The notes beneath the pieces are model-generated. The model made no database searches. It was not told the DNA's origin and saw only the letters and a program-made list of their open reading frames with translations. A DNA stretch of 64,000 nucleotides from Streptomyces sp. NBC_00162 (GTDB taxonomy: Bacteria; Actinomycetota; Actinomycetes; Streptomycetales; Streptomycetaceae), in contig NZ_CP102509.1 of assembly GCF_024611995.1 (NCBI RefSeq), forward strand, positions 3,348,001 through 3,412,000, given 5' to 3'. This document shows, piece after piece, positions 33,898 through 43,734 of this stretch. Position 1 is the first letter of the stretch, and the number at the start of each line of letters is the position of its first letter. The translations under genes and the position numbers were made by a program.

Positions 33898-33952
33898 CCT
33901 CCGGGCGCACCACACCCAAGCGGCGGGACTCACCCAGGAGGTGGCTCTCTTC

Positions 33953-34345
33953 ATGCTCGTCCGTGACGCAATGAGCACCGTGATCCTCACCCTCGGACCC
34001 GCGCACACCCTGCGGCAGGCGGCCTGCCTGATGTCGGGGCGGCGCGTCGGCGCGGCCGTCGTACTCGACCCCGACCACAGCGGAATCGGCATCCTGACCG
34101 AGCGCGACATCCTCAACTCGATCGGCGCGGGCCACGATCCCGACCGCGAGGCCGTGGGTGCGCACACCACGAACAACGTGGTGTTCTGCACCCCGGACGC
34201 CACCTTGCAGGAGGCCGCCGAGGCCATGGCCCACGGCGGCTTCCGGCACCTGATCGTGCTGGAGAACGGCGGCCCGGTGGGCATCGTCTCCGTACGCGAC
34301 ATCATCCGCTGCTGGGTGCCCGCGCGGCGTACGGTCCCGGCATAG
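33953..34345 (+). CDS. CBS-domain pair protein
   Basis: A 130-residue protein made of two CBS repeats (about 5-60: AMSTVILTLGPAHTLRQAA, GIGILTERDIL; about 70-125: VFCTPDATLQEAAEAMAHGG, GIVSVRDIIR). Such stand-alone pairs bind adenosyl ligands and regulate partners; the partner here is unknown. ATG 33953 has a near-perfect AGGAGGTGG; the frame open from 33878 is not supported. Relatives in Streptomyces and mycobacteria (hypoxic response protein type) respond to growth state. Confidence 0.88.
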   Translation: MLVRDAMSTVILTLGPAHTLRQAACLMSGRRVGAAVVLDPDHSGIGILTERDILNSIGAGHDPDREAVGAHTTNNVVFCTPDATLQEAAEAMAHGGFRHLIVLENGGPVGIVSVRDIIRCWVPARRTVPA

Positions 34346-34348
34346 AGC

Positions 34349-34388
34349 GACGACGGGCCAGAACCCGTGGGGGTTCCGGCCCGTCGTC
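34349..34388. terminator. Terminator between the CBS gene and katA
   Basis: GACGACGGGCC (34349-34359) and GGCCCGTCGTC (34378-34388) pair perfectly, with GAACCC/GGGTTC inside. Serves both convergent genes. Confidence 0.85.
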
Positions 34389-34410
34389 CTGCTACGGCAA
34401 GCGATCCGTG

Positions 34411-35880
34411 TCAGCCGCGAAGGGCCTGGACCGCGGCGTCGAGCCGCTTGCCGAAGTCGCCGTCCGCCTGGCGGAAGTTGTCGATCGCACGCTCGACGAT
34501 GTCGTCGCGGGAGACCTTGGCGATGAAGCCGGCCAGGTTCTCGACCAGGCGGGACTTCTCGTCCTCCGAGTACAGGCGGTAGAGGTTGCCCGCCTGGACG
34601 AAGTCGTTGTCCTCACTGTGGACGGCCGCGGGGTGGTTGCCCGTGCCGCCGGTCAGGTCGATCGGCTGCCACAGCGGGCGGTCCGTCTGGTGCGGGCCGC
34701 CGAAACTGTTCGGCTCGTAGTTCTTCGCACCCTTGTGACGGCCGTCGTACAGGTAGCCGTCGCGGGAGTTGGTGCGCGCCTCGGTGGCGTGCGGGCGGTT
34801 CACCGGCAGGTGGTCGGCGTTGATGCCGACGCGGTAGCGGTGGGCGTCGCCGTAGCCGAAGAGTCGGCCCTGGAGCATCTTGTCCGGGGACGGACCGATG
34901 CCGGGGACGAAGTGCGCCGGGGAGAAGATCGACTGCTCGACCTCGGCGAAGACGTTCTCCGGGTTGCGGTTGAGCTCCAGCTTGCCGATCTCGACCGGCG
35001 GGTAGTCCTCGTGCGGCCACACCTTGGTGAGGTCGAACGGGTTGAAGCGGTACTGGGCCGCCTCGGCCGCCGGCATGATCTGGACCTGCACGGTCCAGGA
35101 CGGGAACTCGCCGCGCTCGATGGACTCGCGCAGGTCGCGCTGGTGCGAGTCGGGGTCCTCACCGGCGAGCTGGTTGGCCTCGGCCTGGGTGAGGTTCTTG
35201 ATGCCCTGGTCGGTCTTGAAGTGGTACTTGACCCAGAAGACCTCGCCGGCCTCGTTGTTCCACTGGAACGTGTGCGAGCCGTAGCCGTTCATGTGGCGGT
35301 AGGACGCCGGGATGCCGCGGTCACCGAACAGCCAGGTCACCTGGTGGGTCGACTCGGGCGACAGACCCCAGAAGTCCCAGACGTTGTCCGCCTCCTGCGA
35401 GCCCGTGTACGGGTCGCGCTTCTGGGTGTGGATGAAGTCCGGGAACTTGATGGCGTCCTTGATGAAGAACACCGGGGTGTTGTTGCCGACGAGGTCGTAG
35501 TTGCCCTCTTCGGTGTAGAACTTCAGCGCCCAGCCGCGGGGGTCGCGCACGGCGTCGGCGCTGCCGAGGTTGCCGGCGACGGTGGAGAAGCGCAGGAAGG
35601 TCTCGGTCTGCTTGCCGACCTCGGACAGGAACTTGGCGCGGGTCCACTGCGAGACGTCACGGGTCAGCGTGAAGGTGCCGTACGCACCGGCGCCGCGGGC
35701 GTGCACCACGCGCTCCGGGATGCGCTCACGGTTGAAGTGCGCGAGCTTCTCGAGTAGGAGCTGGTCCTGGACGAGGACGGGCCCGCCGACGCCTGCAGTC
35801 TCGCTGTTCTGGTTGTCGGCGACCGGAGCCCCGGCCTCCGTGGTGAGCGGTCCCTGCGTCACGTGCGCCTCCTGCGTCAT
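34411..35880 (-). CDS. katA: Monofunctional catalase
   Basis: A 489-residue clade-3-type heme catalase. Active-site histidine in [14 protein letters not shown], asparagine in [15 protein letters not shown], and heme-tyrosine region [14 protein letters not shown] with [20 protein letters not shown] before it. It decomposes H2O2 in the cytoplasm. Divergent Fur-family catR lies 130 bp away, matching the catR-catA arrangement of S. coelicolor, where CatR represses the catalase until oxidised by H2O2. Confidence 0.95.
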   Translation of the reverse strand: MTQEAHVTQGPLTTEAGAPVADNQNSETAGVGGPVLVQDQLLLEKLAHFNRERIPERVVHARGAGAYGTFTLTRDVSQWTRAKFLSEVGKQTETFLRFSTVAGNLGSADAVRDPRGWALKFYTEEGNYDLVGNNTPVFFIKDAIKFPDFIHTQKRDPYTGSQEADNVWDFWGLSPESTHQVTWLFGDRGIPASYRHMNGYGSHTFQWNNEAGEVFWVKYHFKTDQGIKNLTQAEANQLAGEDPDSHQRDLRESIERGEFPSWTVQVQIMPAAEAAQYRFNPFDLTKVWPHEDYPPVEIGKLELNRNPENVFAEVEQSIFSPAHFVPGIGPSPDKMLQGRLFGYGDAHRYRVGINADHLPVNRPHATEARTNSRDGYLYDGRHKGAKNYEPNSFGGPHQTDRPLWQPIDLTGGTGNHPAAVHSEDNDFVQAGNLYRLYSEDEKSRLVENLAGFIAKVSRDDIVERAIDNFRQADGDFGKRLDAAVQALRG

Positions 35881-35927
35881 TCCTGCATGTCCTGTCCTTG
35901 GCCTTTGCCGTACCCGATCCTACGATG

Positions 35928-35942
35928 GACTTTGTCTAAGTC
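35928..35942. promoter_or_regulatory. Putative CatR box between katA and catR
   Basis: GACTT-TGTCT-AAGTC is a perfect inverted repeat, 48 bp upstream of katA. It resembles PerR/Fur-type operators and lies where a repressor of katA should bind. AAGTCC at 35955-35960 may be a further half-site. Confidence 0.6.
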
Positions 35943-36010
35943 AAGTAAGCATCCAAGTCCGCACTGATTCGGGAGTTACACCGAGTCCCCTCACTGTTAG
36001 GCTGACGTCT

Positions 36011-36427
36011 ATGAGTGACCTGCTGGAACGACTTCGCGGACGCGGATGGCGCATGACCGCACAGCGGCGTGTCGTGGCCGAGGTGCTCGACGGTGACCAC
36101 GTTCACCTGACGGCCGACGAGGTGCACGCGCGTGCCGTGGCCAAGCTGCCGGAGATCTCCCGGGCGACGGTCTACAACACGCTGGGCGAGCTGGTGACCC
36201 TCGGCGAGGTCCTGGAGGTCTCCACGGACCGCCGCGCCAAGCGGTACGACCCGAACGCCCACCGGCCCCACCAGCACCTGGTCTGCGCCCAGTGCGGCGC
36301 GATCCGCGACGTCCACCCGGCGGGCAACCCGCTGGCCGACCTGCCGGACACGGAGCGCTTCGGCTTCGTGGTGTCGGCGGTCGAGGTGACGTACCGCGGG
36401 GTGTGCCCGAACTGCGCGGCCGCCTGA
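36011..36427 (+). CDS. catR: Fur-family peroxide sensor CatR
   Basis: A 138-residue Fur/PerR-type repressor. Winged helix (about 5-80: WRMTAQRRVVAEVLDGDHVH, LPEISRATVYNTLGELVTLG), regulatory metal site with HRPHQHLVCAQCG, and a structural zinc site CAQCG/CPNCAA. It is predicted to repress the divergent catalase gene and itself. No ribosome binding site precedes the ATG; a -10-like TAGGCT ends 8 nt before it, so the mRNA may be leaderless. Confidence 0.92.
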   Translation: MSDLLERLRGRGWRMTAQRRVVAEVLDGDHVHLTADEVHARAVAKLPEISRATVYNTLGELVTLGEVLEVSTDRRAKRYDPNAHRPHQHLVCAQCGAIRDVHPAGNPLADLPDTERFGFVVSAVEVTYRGVCPNCAAA

Positions 36428-36445
36428 CCTGACCTGATCGACGAG

Positions 36446-36478
36446 GAAGGCCGGGAGCATCAGCTCCCGGCCTTCTTT
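36446..36478 (+). terminator. catR terminator
   Basis: GAAGGCCGGGAGC (36446-36458), loop ATCA, GCTCCCGGCCTTC (36463-36475), then TTTC. Confidence 0.85.
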
Positions 36479-36542
36479 CGTGGCGCGCGACGGCTCGTCC
36501 GCGACGCGACGCGGCCCGGCCGTTCACCTTCAGAAACGACTC

Positions 36543-36571
36543 GAGGCCCGGATCCATGGGATCCGGGCCTC
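36543..36571 (-). terminator. Terminator of initiator tRNA gene 1
   Basis: GAGGCCCGGATCC (36543-36555), loop ATG, GGATCCGGGCCTC (36559-36571): perfect 13-bp stem 10 bp after the tRNA 3' end on the minus strand. Confidence 0.85.
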
Positions 36572-36581
36572 GGGCCTTCAG

Positions 36582-36655
36582 TAGCGGGGACAGGATTTGA
36601 ACCTGCGACCTCTGGGTTATGAGCCCAGCGAGCTACCGAGCTGCTCCACCCCGCG
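36582..36655 (-). tRNA. Initiator tRNA-fMet (CAT), copy 1
   Basis: A 74-nt cloverleaf on the minus strand, CCA not encoded. Anticodon loop CTCATAA in stem GGG/CCC: the three G-C pairs mark an initiator tRNA. The acceptor stem has the mispaired first position (C1 opposite T72), the other initiator hallmark. T-arm GCAGG-TTCAAAT-CCTGT. It is identical to the copy at 40594-40667. Confidence 0.96.
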
Positions 36656-36702
36656 TCGGTAAACCCAACGTTACGTGAGGGCCCCCGGCAGATGCAAATC
36701 GG

Positions 36703-37302
36703 TTAACCGGCCGCCAGTCCCCGGTGGAGAAGCGCGGTGAGGGTGTCGACCACTTCATCGTCGTCGAAGGCATTCGCGCTGGTCATGGCCGCATAGCCCA
36801 GCATCGAGATCATGGCCCCCATCGCCGCGGCGACGAGCTGGGGATCACCGGGCAGCTCCTGGCCGCGTTCGCGCATGTACGCGAGGTGTTCGCGCAACGG
36901 CGCGGTTTCCGCCACGAGCCCCTCCCAGGCCTGTCCCGACCGGGGCGGCTCCGCCATGGACTTCTGGAACAGGGCGACCACGACGGGCAGGTGGTCCCGG
37001 AAGACCTCCCAGCTCACCGCGATGTGCGTACGCAGCTGCGCACGGTCGGCGAGGTCGTGGTCGCGCGGGTGGTCATGGGAACCGACCGCGGCGTCCACCT
37101 GGGCCCCCATGTCCGCCATCAGCGCGTTCAGCAGCTCGTCCTTGCCGGCGAAGTGTTCGTAGAAGGAGCCGGTGGAGCGGCCGGCCGCCTTGGTGATGTC
37201 GGTGATCTTCGTCTGCGTGTAGCCGCGTTCCAGGAAGAGCGCCCGCGCCGCCTCCTTGAGCGCCGCCTCCGTGCCGGCCGCCTTCTCCTTGCGCACTCCC
37301 AC
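36703..37302 (-). CDS. TetR-family repressor, divergent from FAD monooxygenase
   Basis: A 199-residue TetR regulator from the GTG at 37302. HTH at about 10-50 ([40 protein letters not shown]). The C-terminal domain is acidic and helical. It is divergent from a FAD-dependent monooxygenase; the 107-bp gap has a perfect palindrome at 37360. An upstream ATG at 37347 would add 15 residues ([11 protein letters not shown]...), which have no ribosome binding site. It likely represses the monooxygenase and itself. Confidence 0.85.
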   Translation of the reverse strand: MGVRKEKAAGTEAALKEAARALFLERGYTQTKITDITKAAGRSTGSFYEHFAGKDELLNALMADMGAQVDAAVGSHDHPRDHDLADRAQLRTHIAVSWEVFRDHLPVVVALFQKSMAEPPRSGQAWEGLVAETAPLREHLAYMRERGQELPGDPQLVAAAMGAMISMLGYAAMTSANAFDDDEVVDTLTALLHRGLAAG

Positions 37303-37359
37303 CGCGATCCCCGTTCCCGCTTGACGCCACCTTCGCGCCCTCATCATACTGAACCCGAT

Positions 37360-37383
37360 TTCACTGAATTAATATTCAGTGAA
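37360..37383. promoter_or_regulatory. Palindromic operator between TetR gene and monooxygenase
   Basis: TTCACTGAAT (37360-37369), TAAT, ATTCAGTGAA (37374-37383): perfect 10-bp arms, 27 bp upstream of the monooxygenase start. Confidence 0.75.
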
Positions 37384-37409
37384 TGTGGATTCACCGAAAG
37401 GGGTCGGGC

Positions 37410-38486
37410 ATGCGTGTGTCAGTCATCGGGGGCGGAGTGGCCGGAGCGGCGAGCGCGATCGCGTTGCGTCGGCGTACGGGAGCCGAGGTCACCGTCTACG
37501 AGGCGTACGAAGATCCCGCGGGCCAGGTGGGCTCGTTCCTGAGCCTCGCCGTCAACGGGCTGCGCGGGCTGGACGAGCTGGGCTGCCTCGCCCGGGTCCA
37601 GGAGGCCGGGTTCCCGGTCGCCGACCAGCTGATGTGGTCGGCGTCGGGCAAGCTCCTCGGCAAGGTGCCCCGCGGCCGGCTGGCCTCGGACACCCTGCAC
37701 AGCACGACCCTGCTGCGGGGGCGGCTCGTGGAGGTCCTGCGCGCGGAGGCGGAGCGGGCGGGGGTGCGGATCGAGACGGGCCGACGGGTCGACCCGTCCG
37801 GTGTGGAAGGGGACCTGGTGGTGGCCGCGGACGGCCTCTGGTCGGCGAGCCGCACCGCGCTGGACCCGGCGGCCCCGGTCCCCGAGTACGCCGGGCTCTA
37901 CAGCGTGTCGGGGGTCTCGGAGGGCCTGGACCTGGCCCGGGGCTCCTTCCACATGACCTTCGGCCACCGGGGCGCGTTCCTCTGCATCCCGGCGCCGGAC
38001 GGCACGGTGTGGTGGTCGGCCCAGGTGGCCGCGCCCGAGCCCCCGGACCCGGCGGAGGTCACCCTGGGCCTGCTCACGGAGCTGTACCGCACCTCGCGGA
38101 TGCCGCTCGACGTACTGCGGGCGGCGACGCGCGTCGACCGTCCGATGCCGATGCACCGGCTGGCGGAGCTTCCCGTGTGGCACGACGACCGCACCGTCGT
38201 GATCGGTGACGCCGCCCACCCGGTGGGCGCCGGGCAGGGCGCCTCGATGGCGATCGAGGACGCGGTGGCGCTCGCGCGGTGCGTATCGACGGCACCGGAC
38301 GTCCGGACGGCGCTGGCCGAGTACACCCGGCTGCGCCGCCCCCGCGCGGCCCGCATGACCAAGGCCGCCGCGTCCAACCGCGACTCCAAGACCCCGGGCA
38401 CGGTCCAGCGCCGCGTCAACGACCTGCTGATGCCCTTCGTCTTCCGGCACGCCTACGCCCGCTCCACGGGCTGGCTCTACCGCTGA
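37410..38486 (+). CDS. FAD-dependent aromatic-type monooxygenase
   Basis: A 358-residue flavoprotein of the PHBH/salicylate-hydroxylase fold. GxGxxG motif: VSVIGGGVAGAASAIALRRR at 3-22. The DG motif is LVVAADGLWSASR (about 140-152) and the GD motif is VVIGDAAHPVGAGQGASMAIED (about 260-280), binding FAD and NAD(P)H. The substrate is unknown; the divergent TetR suggests induction by a small hydrophobic compound, perhaps an antibiotic (relatives include tetracycline-modifying TetX-type enzymes). ATG 37410 follows GAAAGGGG. Confidence 0.88.
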   Translation: MRVSVIGGGVAGAASAIALRRRTGAEVTVYEAYEDPAGQVGSFLSLAVNGLRGLDELGCLARVQEAGFPVADQLMWSASGKLLGKVPRGRLASDTLHSTTLLRGRLVEVLRAEAERAGVRIETGRRVDPSGVEGDLVVAADGLWSASRTALDPAAPVPEYAGLYSVSGVSEGLDLARGSFHMTFGHRGAFLCIPAPDGTVWWSAQVAAPEPPDPAEVTLGLLTELYRTSRMPLDVLRAATRVDRPMPMHRLAELPVWHDDRTVVIGDAAHPVGAGQGASMAIEDAVALARCVSTAPDVRTALAEYTRLRRPRAARMTKAAASNRDSKTPGTVQRRVNDLLMPFVFRHAYARSTGWLYR

Positions 38487-38529
38487 GCGGCCAGGCCGGC
38501 CCCGGCAGCCCCGGTCACGGGCGCCGGGG

Positions 38530-40401
38530 TCAGGCCGAGAGCTCCTCCGCCAGGGCGTCGCGCAGGCGTGCCGCGCGCTGCGAGACCTCCTCCGGGCCCA
38601 GCTCGATCGCGCGCACGCACCACTTCTGCCCCTCGGCCAGGTCACCGTGGCGCGCCGCCAGCAGCCCCAGCCGCAGGGCCGCCCGGCCGTGGCCCGCCAC
38701 CGCCGCGCGGGTCCACCACAGGGCGGCCTCCGGCTCGCTCCCCTCGCGGGCCAGCAACAGCCCCAGGTTGAAGGCACCGTTGCGGGACCCGGCCTCGGCC
38801 GCCTCCCGGTACCAGCGCGCGGCGGCCGCCAGGTCACCGCGGGCGGCCGCGAGCATGCCGACCCGCACCTGGGCCCGGCGGTGCCCCAGCTCGGCGGCCC
38901 GCTCGTACCACTCCTCGCTCTCGGTCCGCGGGGCGCCGCCGACCGGCTCGCCCAGCGCCACCGGCTCCGGCGCCGGGGCCAGCGACTCCAGCAGCGAGGC
39001 CAGCCGGAAGGCCGCCTCCGCGCTGCCGCCGCCCGCCGCGCACCGCAGGTGCCGCTCGGCGGCCCGCTCCTCGCCGTCGCGCACCAGCGCGATGCCGACC
39101 TGGAGCGCGGCGTCGGTGTGGCCCGCCGACGCGGCCCGCTCGTACCACTTCAGCGCCGTGCGGTCCTCGTCGCGGCTGGCGAACAGGATCCCGAGGTTGA
39201 AGGCGGCGTCCACGCTGCCCGCCTCGGCCGCCTTCGAGAACCACGGCTCCGCGCCCGCCGCGTCCCCGCCCTGGAGCAGCAGGATGGCGAGCGCGTTGGC
39301 CGCCTCGCGGTGGCCGGCGTAGGCCGCCCGCCGGTACCACTGCTCGGCCTGCGCGGTCCGTTCCTGTGCGACGCACAGCAAAGCAAGGTTGTACGCCCCG
39401 TTCTGGTCGCCCGCGTCCATGGCGGTGCGGTACCAGCGCTCCGCGGTCTGGGTCTCGCCGCGGGCAGCGTGCAGCGCGCCCAGCGCGTTCGCGGCGTTGC
39501 CGTCGCCGTCCTGGGCAGCGCGGTGCCACCACGTGGCGGCGCTGTCCTCGTCACCGGCGTCGCGCAGCAGGAAGCCCAGCGCGCAGGCCGCCCGGGCCTC
39601 CCCCTGCTTGGCGGAGGTCAGGTACCAGCGCCCGGCCTCCTTGAGCTCCCCGCGCGCCTCGAGCAGCGCGCCCAGGTGCAGCGCGGCGCGACGGTGTCCG
39701 CGCGCGGCGGCCTGCCGGTACCACTGCTCGGCCTCGGTGGGGTCTCCCTTGCGCAGGTGCCGTGCCAGCCGGTAGGCGGCCTCGCGGTGCCCCTGTTCCG
39801 CCGCGGCGCGGAACCACCGCTCCACGCCCTTGTCCCCGCGGTGCTCGAGCAGGTCGGCCAGACCGTACGCCCCCAGCGCGTGGCCGGATTCCGCCGCCTG
39901 GCGGAGCCAGTACTCGGCGGCGGGCTCGTCGCCGCGCTCGCGGAAGTGACGGCCCAGGGCGTGCGCGGCCGGAGCGGATCCGGCCACGGCCGCGACCCGC
40001 CACCAGCCGGCGGCCTCCTCCGGGTAGCCCCGCTGGTGCAGCAGTACGCCCAGGTTGTTCGCGGCGGCGCGGTCCCCTTCCCCCGTGGCGCCGCGCAGGT
40101 ACGGCTCGGCCCCGTCCAGGTCGCCGCGGCGCAGCAGCAGCGCACCGAGCACGCTCATGGCGCCCGGGTCGCCCTTGTCGGCGGCCACCCGGTGCCGGGC
40201 CTCGAGCTCGGCGTCGCTGGCCGCGTCGGTCTCGGCGAACATTTCCTCCGCGCTGTGCTTGTCCAAGAAATCCGCATCGGTCAGTGCGGTCTGCGCGTTG
40301 ACAACGGGAGCCGTGTCACCGGCTCCCGTACCCGGCTCGGCATCCGCCCTCGCAAACCGCCCTGTCTCCAGCAGAGTTGACCTGTCCCCCATAAATCCCA
40401 T
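38530..40401 (-). CDS. Sel1/TPR-repeat protein
   Basis: A 623-residue protein made almost entirely of about 36-residue Sel1-like repeats (about 14), each with the pattern AxxxLGxLLxxRGDxxxAExWYRxAAxxGHxxA, e.g. ALGRHFRERGDEPAAEYWLR. An N-terminal stretch of about 60 residues is not repeat-like (LLETGRFARADAEPGTGAGD). It forms a superhelical scaffold for protein-protein contacts; partner unknown. ATG 40392 is an alternative start. It lies convergent to the monooxygenase with a short GC hairpin (CCCCGG/CCGGGG, 38507-38528) between. Confidence 0.88.
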   Translation of the reverse strand: MGFMGDRSTLLETGRFARADAEPGTGAGDTAPVVNAQTALTDADFLDKHSAEEMFAETDAASDAELEARHRVAADKGDPGAMSVLGALLLRRGDLDGAEPYLRGATGEGDRAAANNLGVLLHQRGYPEEAAGWWRVAAVAGSAPAAHALGRHFRERGDEPAAEYWLRQAAESGHALGAYGLADLLEHRGDKGVERWFRAAAEQGHREAAYRLARHLRKGDPTEAEQWYRQAAARGHRRAALHLGALLEARGELKEAGRWYLTSAKQGEARAACALGFLLRDAGDEDSAATWWHRAAQDGDGNAANALGALHAARGETQTAERWYRTAMDAGDQNGAYNLALLCVAQERTAQAEQWYRRAAYAGHREAANALAILLLQGGDAAGAEPWFSKAAEAGSVDAAFNLGILFASRDEDRTALKWYERAASAGHTDAALQVGIALVRDGEERAAERHLRCAAGGGSAEAAFRLASLLESLAPAPEPVALGEPVGGAPRTESEEWYERAAELGHRRAQVRVGMLAAARGDLAAAARWYREAAEAGSRNGAFNLGLLLAREGSEPEAALWWTRAAVAGHGRAALRLGLLAARHGDLAEGQKWCVRAIELGPEEVSQRAARLRDALAEELSA

Positions 40402-40551
40402 CGTCGCATCACCTGCTACCCGCGTACACCTGGTATGTCGCAGCCAGTGAGGTCACTACAGCGTTTTGTCGACATGCCCATAGAGAGCCAAGTCAAACAC
40501 GCTCCTGCCCCAACTCACCCGTCTCAGCTACCGCGTGTCCGCCCCGGGCAT

Positions 40552-40588
40552 GACGAAGGCCCGGATCCCATGGATCCGGGCCTTCGTC
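40552..40588 (-). terminator. Terminator of initiator tRNA gene 2
   Basis: GACGAAGGCCCGGATCC (40552-40568), loop CAT-like, GGATCCGGGCCTTCGTC (40572-40588): a perfect 17-bp stem just past the tRNA 3' end. Confidence 0.85.
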
Positions 40589-40593
40589 TTCAG

Positions 40594-40667
40594 TAGCGGG
40601 GACAGGATTTGAACCTGCGACCTCTGGGTTATGAGCCCAGCGAGCTACCGAGCTGCTCCACCCCGCG
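40594..40667 (-). tRNA. Initiator tRNA-fMet (CAT), copy 2
   Basis: Base-for-base identical to copy 1 at 36582-36655, with the same initiator features (GGG/CCC anticodon stem, C1/T72 mismatch, anticodon CAT). The shared identity extends a few bases either side (40588-40672). Confidence 0.96.
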
Positions 40668-40719
40668 TCGGTGAAACCACAGTATCACGACGCGGGACGG
40701 AGCCATTACCGGTTGATCG

Positions 40720-43602
40720 TCAGCCTGCCGGCTTGGGCGCCGTCAGCTTCGCCTCCGCGTCGATCGCCCGCTTCAGCGCCGCCTTGATCTCGTCCTGCGC
40801 CTTGCCGAAGGCCGCCCAGTCACCGGCCTGCCTGGCCTTCTCGGCGTCCTCGATGGCCTTCGACGCGTCGGCGAGCGCCGCCTTCACCGTCGGGTCCGTG
40901 GCAGCCGGAGGCGTCGTGGTGCCCTCGCCCGGCGGCTGGGCCGGAGGCACGGGCGTGGTCGGAGCCTCGGCCCCGAAGACCACGTTCAACGCCTTCTCCA
41001 GCGTGTCCTCGAACGCGGTCTGCCCGCCGTAGGTCACCAGCACCTTGCGCAGCAGCGGGTACTTCAGCCCCGAACTGCGCACGTACACCGGCTCCACGTA
41101 GAGCATTCCGCCGTCGAGCGGGACCGTGAGCAGGTTGCCGTACTCGACCTCCGAGTCGCCACCGCGCAGCAGGCGGATCGACTCGGCGATCTTCGGCTCG
41201 GACTGGAACTTGCTCTGGACCTGCTTGGGGCCGTCGACCGGCTTGCTGGTCGGCAGCTTCAGCACGCTGATCTTGCCGTAGTCCGGGGTGCCCGGATCGG
41301 CGTTGACCGCCATGAAGGCGCTCAGGTTGTCCCGCTCGTTCGGCGTGAACGTCGTGGTGAGCGAGAAGACCTGGTCCTTCTCCGTCTGGCCCGGCAGCTT
41401 CATCGACAGGTAGTACGGCGGAACCGCCGTGCCGGCCTTGGTCGTCGGGTCGTCGGGGACGGCCCAGGCCTCACTGCCGCTGAGGAAGGTCTGCGGGTCG
41501 GTGACGTGGTAGCGGGTCAGCAGCTCGCGCTGGACCTTGAACAGGTCCTGCGGGTAACGCAGGTGGTCCATGAGCGGCTTGGAGATCTCGCTCTTGGGCT
41601 TCACCGTGCCCGGGAACGCCTTCATCCAGGTCTTCAGGACCGGGTCCTGGGTGTCCCACTGGTACAGGCTGACCGTGCCGTCGTACGCGTCGACGGTGGC
41701 CTTCACCGAGTTCCGGATGTAGTTGACCTGGTTCTCCTGCGCCACGACCGCGCGCTGGCTGTTGGTCAGCGAGTCCGCGGTGCTCTGGCCCAGCGTGGTG
41801 CGCGAGGCGTACGGGTACCCGTTGGTGGTCGTGTACGCGTCGACGATCCACTTGACCTTGCCGTCCACGACCGCCGGGTACGGGGCGCCGTCGATGGTCA
41901 GCCACGGGGCGACGGCCTCGACGCGCTCCTTGGGCGTGCGGTTGTACAGGATCCGCGAGCCGTCGCCGATGGCCCCGGAGTACAGGATCTGCGGCTCGCT
42001 GAAGGTCAGCGCGTACGCCGCCCGGTTGATCGGGTTGTCGAGGCTGACGCCGGAGTTCCCGGTGTAGCTCGTCTCCTTCTCGCCCTTGTCGTCCGAGTAG
42101 TCGAGCTCCTTCTGCGGTCCGCCGACGATCGAGTACTGCTTCGTCTGCTCGCCGTAGTAGATGCGCTGCTCGAAGTCCGTGCCGAACATGCCCTTGGAGG
42201 GCAGGTCGGACTGGGTGAAGTCGGGAGCGCCCTGGTCACCGACCGTGGTGCCCTTGGCCGCGACCACGCCGTAGCCGTGCGTGTACTTGAAGTGGTCGTT
42301 GATCCAGTTGTTCTTCGGGATGCCGCCGATGTTCAGCTCGCGCAGCCCGATGACCGTGTCCTGGCCGTTGTACCGGTCCACGGCGAGCGTGGACGGGAAG
42401 GCGTAGTAGCCCTTGACCTGCTGGAGCTGCTGGAAGGCCGGCGAGACGATGTTCGGGTCGAGGAGGCGGACGCTGGCGGTCGTGTCGGCCGCCTTGCGCA
42501 GCTGGTTCTTGTCCGTCCCCGCGGCCGGTACGCCCGGGTAGTCCTTGACCTCGGAGCCGGCGATCCCGTAGGCGTCGCGCGTCGCCTTGATGTTCTTCTC
42601 GACGTACGGCGACTCCTTGGCCTGCTCGTTCGGCTGGACCTGGAACTTCTGCACGATCGCCGGGTACAGCCCGCCGATCAGGATCGCCGAGAGCACCATC
42701 AGGCCGAAGCCGATGACCGGCAGCTGCCAGGTGCGGCGCCACAGCGTCGCGAAGAACAGCGCGGCGCAGATCGCGGCGATGGCGACCAGGATCGTCTTCG
42801 CCGGGAGGTAGGCGTTCGCGTCGACGTAGCGCAGGCCGGTCCAGTTGTCCGCGGCCTTGAAGTCACTGGACTTCACGGCGAGGCCGTACCGGTCGAGCCA
42901 GTACGCGATCGCCTTGAGCGTGACGAAGAGGCCGAGCAGCACCGACAGGTGGCCGGTCGCCGCGGCGGTGGCCCGGGCGCCCGGGCTGGTCACGCGCAGT
43001 CCGCCGTACAGGTAGTGCACGACGGCCGCGGCGATCACCGACAGGACGACCGCGGCGAAGCCGAAGCCGAGGAGGAAGCGGTACCAGGGCAGGTCGAAGG
43101 TGTAGAACGACACGTCCAGGTGGAACTCGGGGTCCTTCTGACCGAAGGGCACCCCGTTCACGTACATCAGCCAGGTCTTCCACTGGCCGGCCGCAGAGGC
43201 GCCCGCGATCAGACCGACGAGCACGGAGATGCCGAGCAGCAGCCACTTCTTGTACGGGGCGACGCTCATCCGGTAGCGGTCGAGGCTCTGCTGCTCCATC
43301 GACATCGCGCTGAGCGGCGGTCGCAGCCGGTGCGCCAGCCAGATGTTGAACCCGACGGCACCCGTCATCAGCAGACCGAAGACGGCGAAGAGGCCGATCT
43401 TGGTCCACAGGGTGGTGGTGAAGACCGTGGAGTACTTCACGGAGCGGAACCAGAGCCAGTCCGTCCAGAAGCCCGCGAACATGATGAAGAGCATGACCAG
43501 GACAGCCAGCACGCCCAGGGTCATGAGGAGAGTGCGGGCTCGCCGGGACGGGCGGCCGACTCTCATCCGTGGCCCCGAAGGGCCTCCGCCGCGGTCCGGC
43601 AT
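40720..43602 (-). CDS. UPF0182 family membrane protein
   Basis: A 960-residue protein. Residues 1-300 carry seven membrane helices with conserved [20 protein letters not shown] and [20 protein letters not shown]. The long remainder is extracytoplasmic (conserved: [32 protein letters not shown]-like region, [20 protein letters not shown]). A C-terminal low-complexity tail ([19 protein letters not shown]) and an Ala/Lys-rich helix end the protein. The function is unknown across actinobacteria; it is large and well conserved. ATG 43602 matches the known family start (MPDRGGG). Confidence 0.9.
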   Translation of the reverse strand: MPDRGGGPSGPRMRVGRPSRRARTLLMTLGVLAVLVMLFIMFAGFWTDWLWFRSVKYSTVFTTTLWTKIGLFAVFGLLMTGAVGFNIWLAHRLRPPLSAMSMEQQSLDRYRMSVAPYKKWLLLGISVLVGLIAGASAAGQWKTWLMYVNGVPFGQKDPEFHLDVSFYTFDLPWYRFLLGFGFAAVVLSVIAAAVVHYLYGGLRVTSPGARATAAATGHLSVLLGLFVTLKAIAYWLDRYGLAVKSSDFKAADNWTGLRYVDANAYLPAKTILVAIAAICAALFFATLWRRTWQLPVIGFGLMVLSAILIGGLYPAIVQKFQVQPNEQAKESPYVEKNIKATRDAYGIAGSEVKDYPGVPAAGTDKNQLRKAADTTASVRLLDPNIVSPAFQQLQQVKGYYAFPSTLAVDRYNGQDTVIGLRELNIGGIPKNNWINDHFKYTHGYGVVAAKGTTVGDQGAPDFTQSDLPSKGMFGTDFEQRIYYGEQTKQYSIVGGPQKELDYSDDKGEKETSYTGNSGVSLDNPINRAAYALTFSEPQILYSGAIGDGSRILYNRTPKERVEAVAPWLTIDGAPYPAVVDGKVKWIVDAYTTTNGYPYASRTTLGQSTADSLTNSQRAVVAQENQVNYIRNSVKATVDAYDGTVSLYQWDTQDPVLKTWMKAFPGTVKPKSEISKPLMDHLRYPQDLFKVQRELLTRYHVTDPQTFLSGSEAWAVPDDPTTKAGTAVPPYYLSMKLPGQTEKDQVFSLTTTFTPNERDNLSAFMAVNADPGTPDYGKISVLKLPTSKPVDGPKQVQSKFQSEPKIAESIRLLRGGDSEVEYGNLLTVPLDGGMLYVEPVYVRSSGLKYPLLRKVLVTYGGQTAFEDTLEKALNVVFGAEAPTTPVPPAQPPGEGTTTPPAATDPTVKAALADASKAIEDAEKARQAGDWAAFGKAQDEIKAALKRAIDAEAKLTAPKPAG

Positions 43603-43734
43603 CTGGAAAGCCAAGGTGCGCACCTCTGAAAGTCGCTGGGTCTGGTATTCAACGGACCCGCCGATCGTAGAGCCCACTCATGCAACTTACGGAGGCATCG
43701 GTCAGTTCCCGGTATCCGGCGGAAAGGAGGCAGG

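Noticed and set aside
36576..40672. Integrative island between the tRNA genes
   Set aside because: No integrase, excisionase or composition change; the genes are ordinary.
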